Shown piece after piece: positions 5,238 through 5,652 of a stretch of 5,652 bases of DNA (the stretch's first letter is position 1; each line of letters opens with the position of its first letter). The DNA lies in assembly GCA_031287975.1 (NCBI GenBank), contig JAITSF010000012.1, positions 1 through 5,652 on the forward strand. The letters are read 5' to 3'. The DNA comes from Candidatus Nomurabacteria bacterium. Its GTDB lineage: Bacteria > Patescibacteriota > Saccharimonadia > Saccharimonadales > Saccharimonadaceae. A program made the position numbers and the translations under genes. The notes under the pieces were generated by a model that saw only the letters and a program-made list of their open reading frames with translations, ran no database searches and was not told the DNA's origin.

Positions 5238-5246
5238 AACATACTA

Positions 5247-5275
5247 ATCGTAGCAAACTTGTGATACAATGTCAA
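5247..5275 (-). promoter_or_regulatory. tracrRNA promoter
   Basis: A perfect -35 TTGACA (5275-5270) and a -10 TACGAT (5252-5247) are separated by exactly 17 bases on the minus strand. The predicted start at about 5240 falls three bases before the anti-repeat. The -35 shares base 5270 with the cas9 -10 element. Confidence 0.75.
5262..5270 (+). promoter_or_regulatory. cas9 promoter, extended -10
   Basis: TGA followed by TACAAT (5265-5270) is an extended -10 element with a one-base mismatch to TATAAT. No clear -35 box is present at 16-18 bases upstream. The start would be near 5277, leaving a leader of about 29 bases. It overlaps the divergent tracrRNA promoter, so polymerase binding at one may hinder the other. 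Confidence 0.55.
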
Positions 5276-5292
5276 CAATAAAAGTTATAAAC

Positions 5293-5297
5293 GAGGG
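5293..5297 (+). promoter_or_regulatory. cas9 ribosome-binding site
   Basis: GAGGG lies 8 bases before ATG 5306. It supports that ATG as the cas9 start, as does the RuvC-I motif beginning right after it. Confidence 0.6.
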
Positions 5298-5305
5298 TAA
5301 AACCT

Positions 5306-5652
5306 ATGAGCGAGGATTACTACATTGGGGTTGACGGCGGCACGACATCGGTTGGTTGGGCGGTGACAGACACGAAGTACAATATTATTAAAAAGAAAGG
5401 CGAGAATTTGTGGGGGTCGCGGTTGTTTGATGAGGCTGAAACAGCAGCAAACAGGCGGCTGGCTCGTTCAGCGCGACGGCGAGTGGCGCGGACTAAACGA
5501 AGGATAAAATTGTTGGAAATGCTTTTTACTCCGGAGATTGTGCATGTTGACCCTGATTTTTTCATTCGGCTGCGGGAAAGTTTTTATCTGGAAGAAGATA
5601 AACAAGGTTTAGCCAAGCTGTCCAAAAACACGCTTTTTGACGATGCAAGTTT
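5306..5652 (+). CDS. cas9: CRISPR-associated endonuclease Cas9, N-terminal part
   Basis: The first 115 codons are present and the gene runs off the window. Residues 5-22 are the RuvC-I motif, IGVDGGTTSVGWAV with catalytic Asp10 at the same position as in SpCas9. LWGSRLFDEAETAANRR at 35-51 leads into the arginine-rich bridge helix (about 49-70, RRLARSARRRVARTKRR), which contacts the guide RNA. DPDFFIRLRESFYLEEDK at 82-99, then a TLFDD segment, matches the start of the recognition lobe in Firmicutes-type II-A/II-C Cas9s. Cas9 uses a crRNA:tracrRNA duplex to cut invading DNA with its RuvC and HNH domains. The second residue after Asp10 is Gly rather than the common Ile/Met-Gly order (DGGT instead of DIGT). 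HNH and PAM-interacting regions lie outside. A subtype cannot be fixed without cas1, cas2 and csn2 or cas4 downstream. Confidence 0.95.
   Translation, partial: MSEDYYIGVDGGTTSVGWAVTDTKYNIIKKKGENLWGSRLFDEAETAANRRLARSARRRVARTKRRIKLLEMLFTPEIVHVDPDFFIRLRESFYLEEDKQGLAKLSKNTLFDDAS

Larger units (their letters stand above)
5127..5240 (-). ncRNA. tracrRNA of the type II CRISPR-Cas locus
   Basis: Read on the minus strand, this looks like a complete trans-activating CRISPR RNA of about 114 nt. It has a promoter upstream (5275-5247), with a start near G5240. The anti-repeat covers 5237-5200 and ends in AAGTTCAAATAA, which matches the end of the crRNA-pairing region in many type II tracrRNAs (compare AAGUUAAAAUAA in Streptococcus). 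Next is a nexus-like hairpin at 5196-5183, GAATT-ACCG-AAATC with one mismatch. A second hairpin at 5181-5170 is ATCC-GCAA-GGAT with a GNRA tetraloop. A third at 5168-5156 is GCCCA-GTG-TGGGC. A terminator hairpin with six T follows at 5149-5127. The RNA would pair with crRNA repeats, allow RNase III processing and bind Cas9. Position directly upstream of cas9 and divergent from it supports the assignment. No alignment or folding program was run; boundaries are predicted. Confidence 0.85.

Noticed and set aside
5237..5270. A degenerate CRISPR repeat before cas9, ending in TGATACAAT as in Neisseria-type repeats
   Set aside because: There is no second copy and no matching inverted ends; the TACAAT is explained as the cas9 -10 element and the region as overlapping promoters.
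5127..5305. A CRISPR array in the window
   Set aside because: No repeated unit with spacers is seen anywhere; the predicted repeat occurs only once, as the anti-repeat. The array is probably beyond base 5652.

Overview
The window is a compact bacterial chromosome segment with short intergenic gaps, and most neighbouring genes are coupled by 4-base ATGA stop/start overlaps. TGA is used as an ordinary stop codon, for example at 144-146, 848-850, 1237-1239, 3818-3820 and 4585-4587. That argues against lineages that read UGA as an amino acid. The small genes, tight packing and a Cas9 of Firmicutes-like type would fit a Candidate Phyla Radiation/Patescibacteria genome (possibly Saccharibacteria) or a small Gram-positive genome. 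This placement is an inference held at low confidence.

Left part (1-1789, + strand): the 3' end of ligA (its BRCT domain), an HD-domain phosphohydrolase, a nucleoside 2-deoxyribosyltransferase-like protein and a histidine phosphatase, all linked by ATGA overlaps. Two features stand out. A 30-bp direct repeat (28/30 identical) covers the last codons of ligA and of the HD gene, including ribosome-binding site and ATGA, so the HD gene looks like a cassette inserted seamlessly into the operon. The phosphatase is split by a one-base frameshift in a run of six G.

Middle part: an unrecognised minus-strand gene (1786-2436) converges on the phosphatase, with overlapping stop codons. A 91-bp divergent promoter region separates it from a plus-strand set: a YcaC-like isochorismatase-family hydrolase, a short-chain dehydrogenase, a C39-like cysteine peptidase-like protein and a peptide deformylase. 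The last three are closely spaced or overlapping.

Right part (5127-5652), the most interesting: a type II CRISPR-Cas locus begins. The window ends 115 codons into cas9, which shows RuvC-I with its Asp10 and an arginine-rich bridge helix. In the 164-bp gap between the deformylase and cas9, the minus strand reads as a complete tracrRNA gene. It has a TTGACA-17-TACGAT promoter, a start near 5240, an anti-repeat at 5237-5200, a nexus-like hairpin, a GCAA-tetraloop hairpin, a third hairpin, and a Rho-independent terminator ending in six T inside the 3' end of the deformylase gene. The cas9 promoter (extended -10) faces the other way and shares one base with the tracrRNA -35 box. The anti-repeat predicts a 36-nt CRISPR repeat starting GTTTGA and ending AAAC. 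No array lies in the window.
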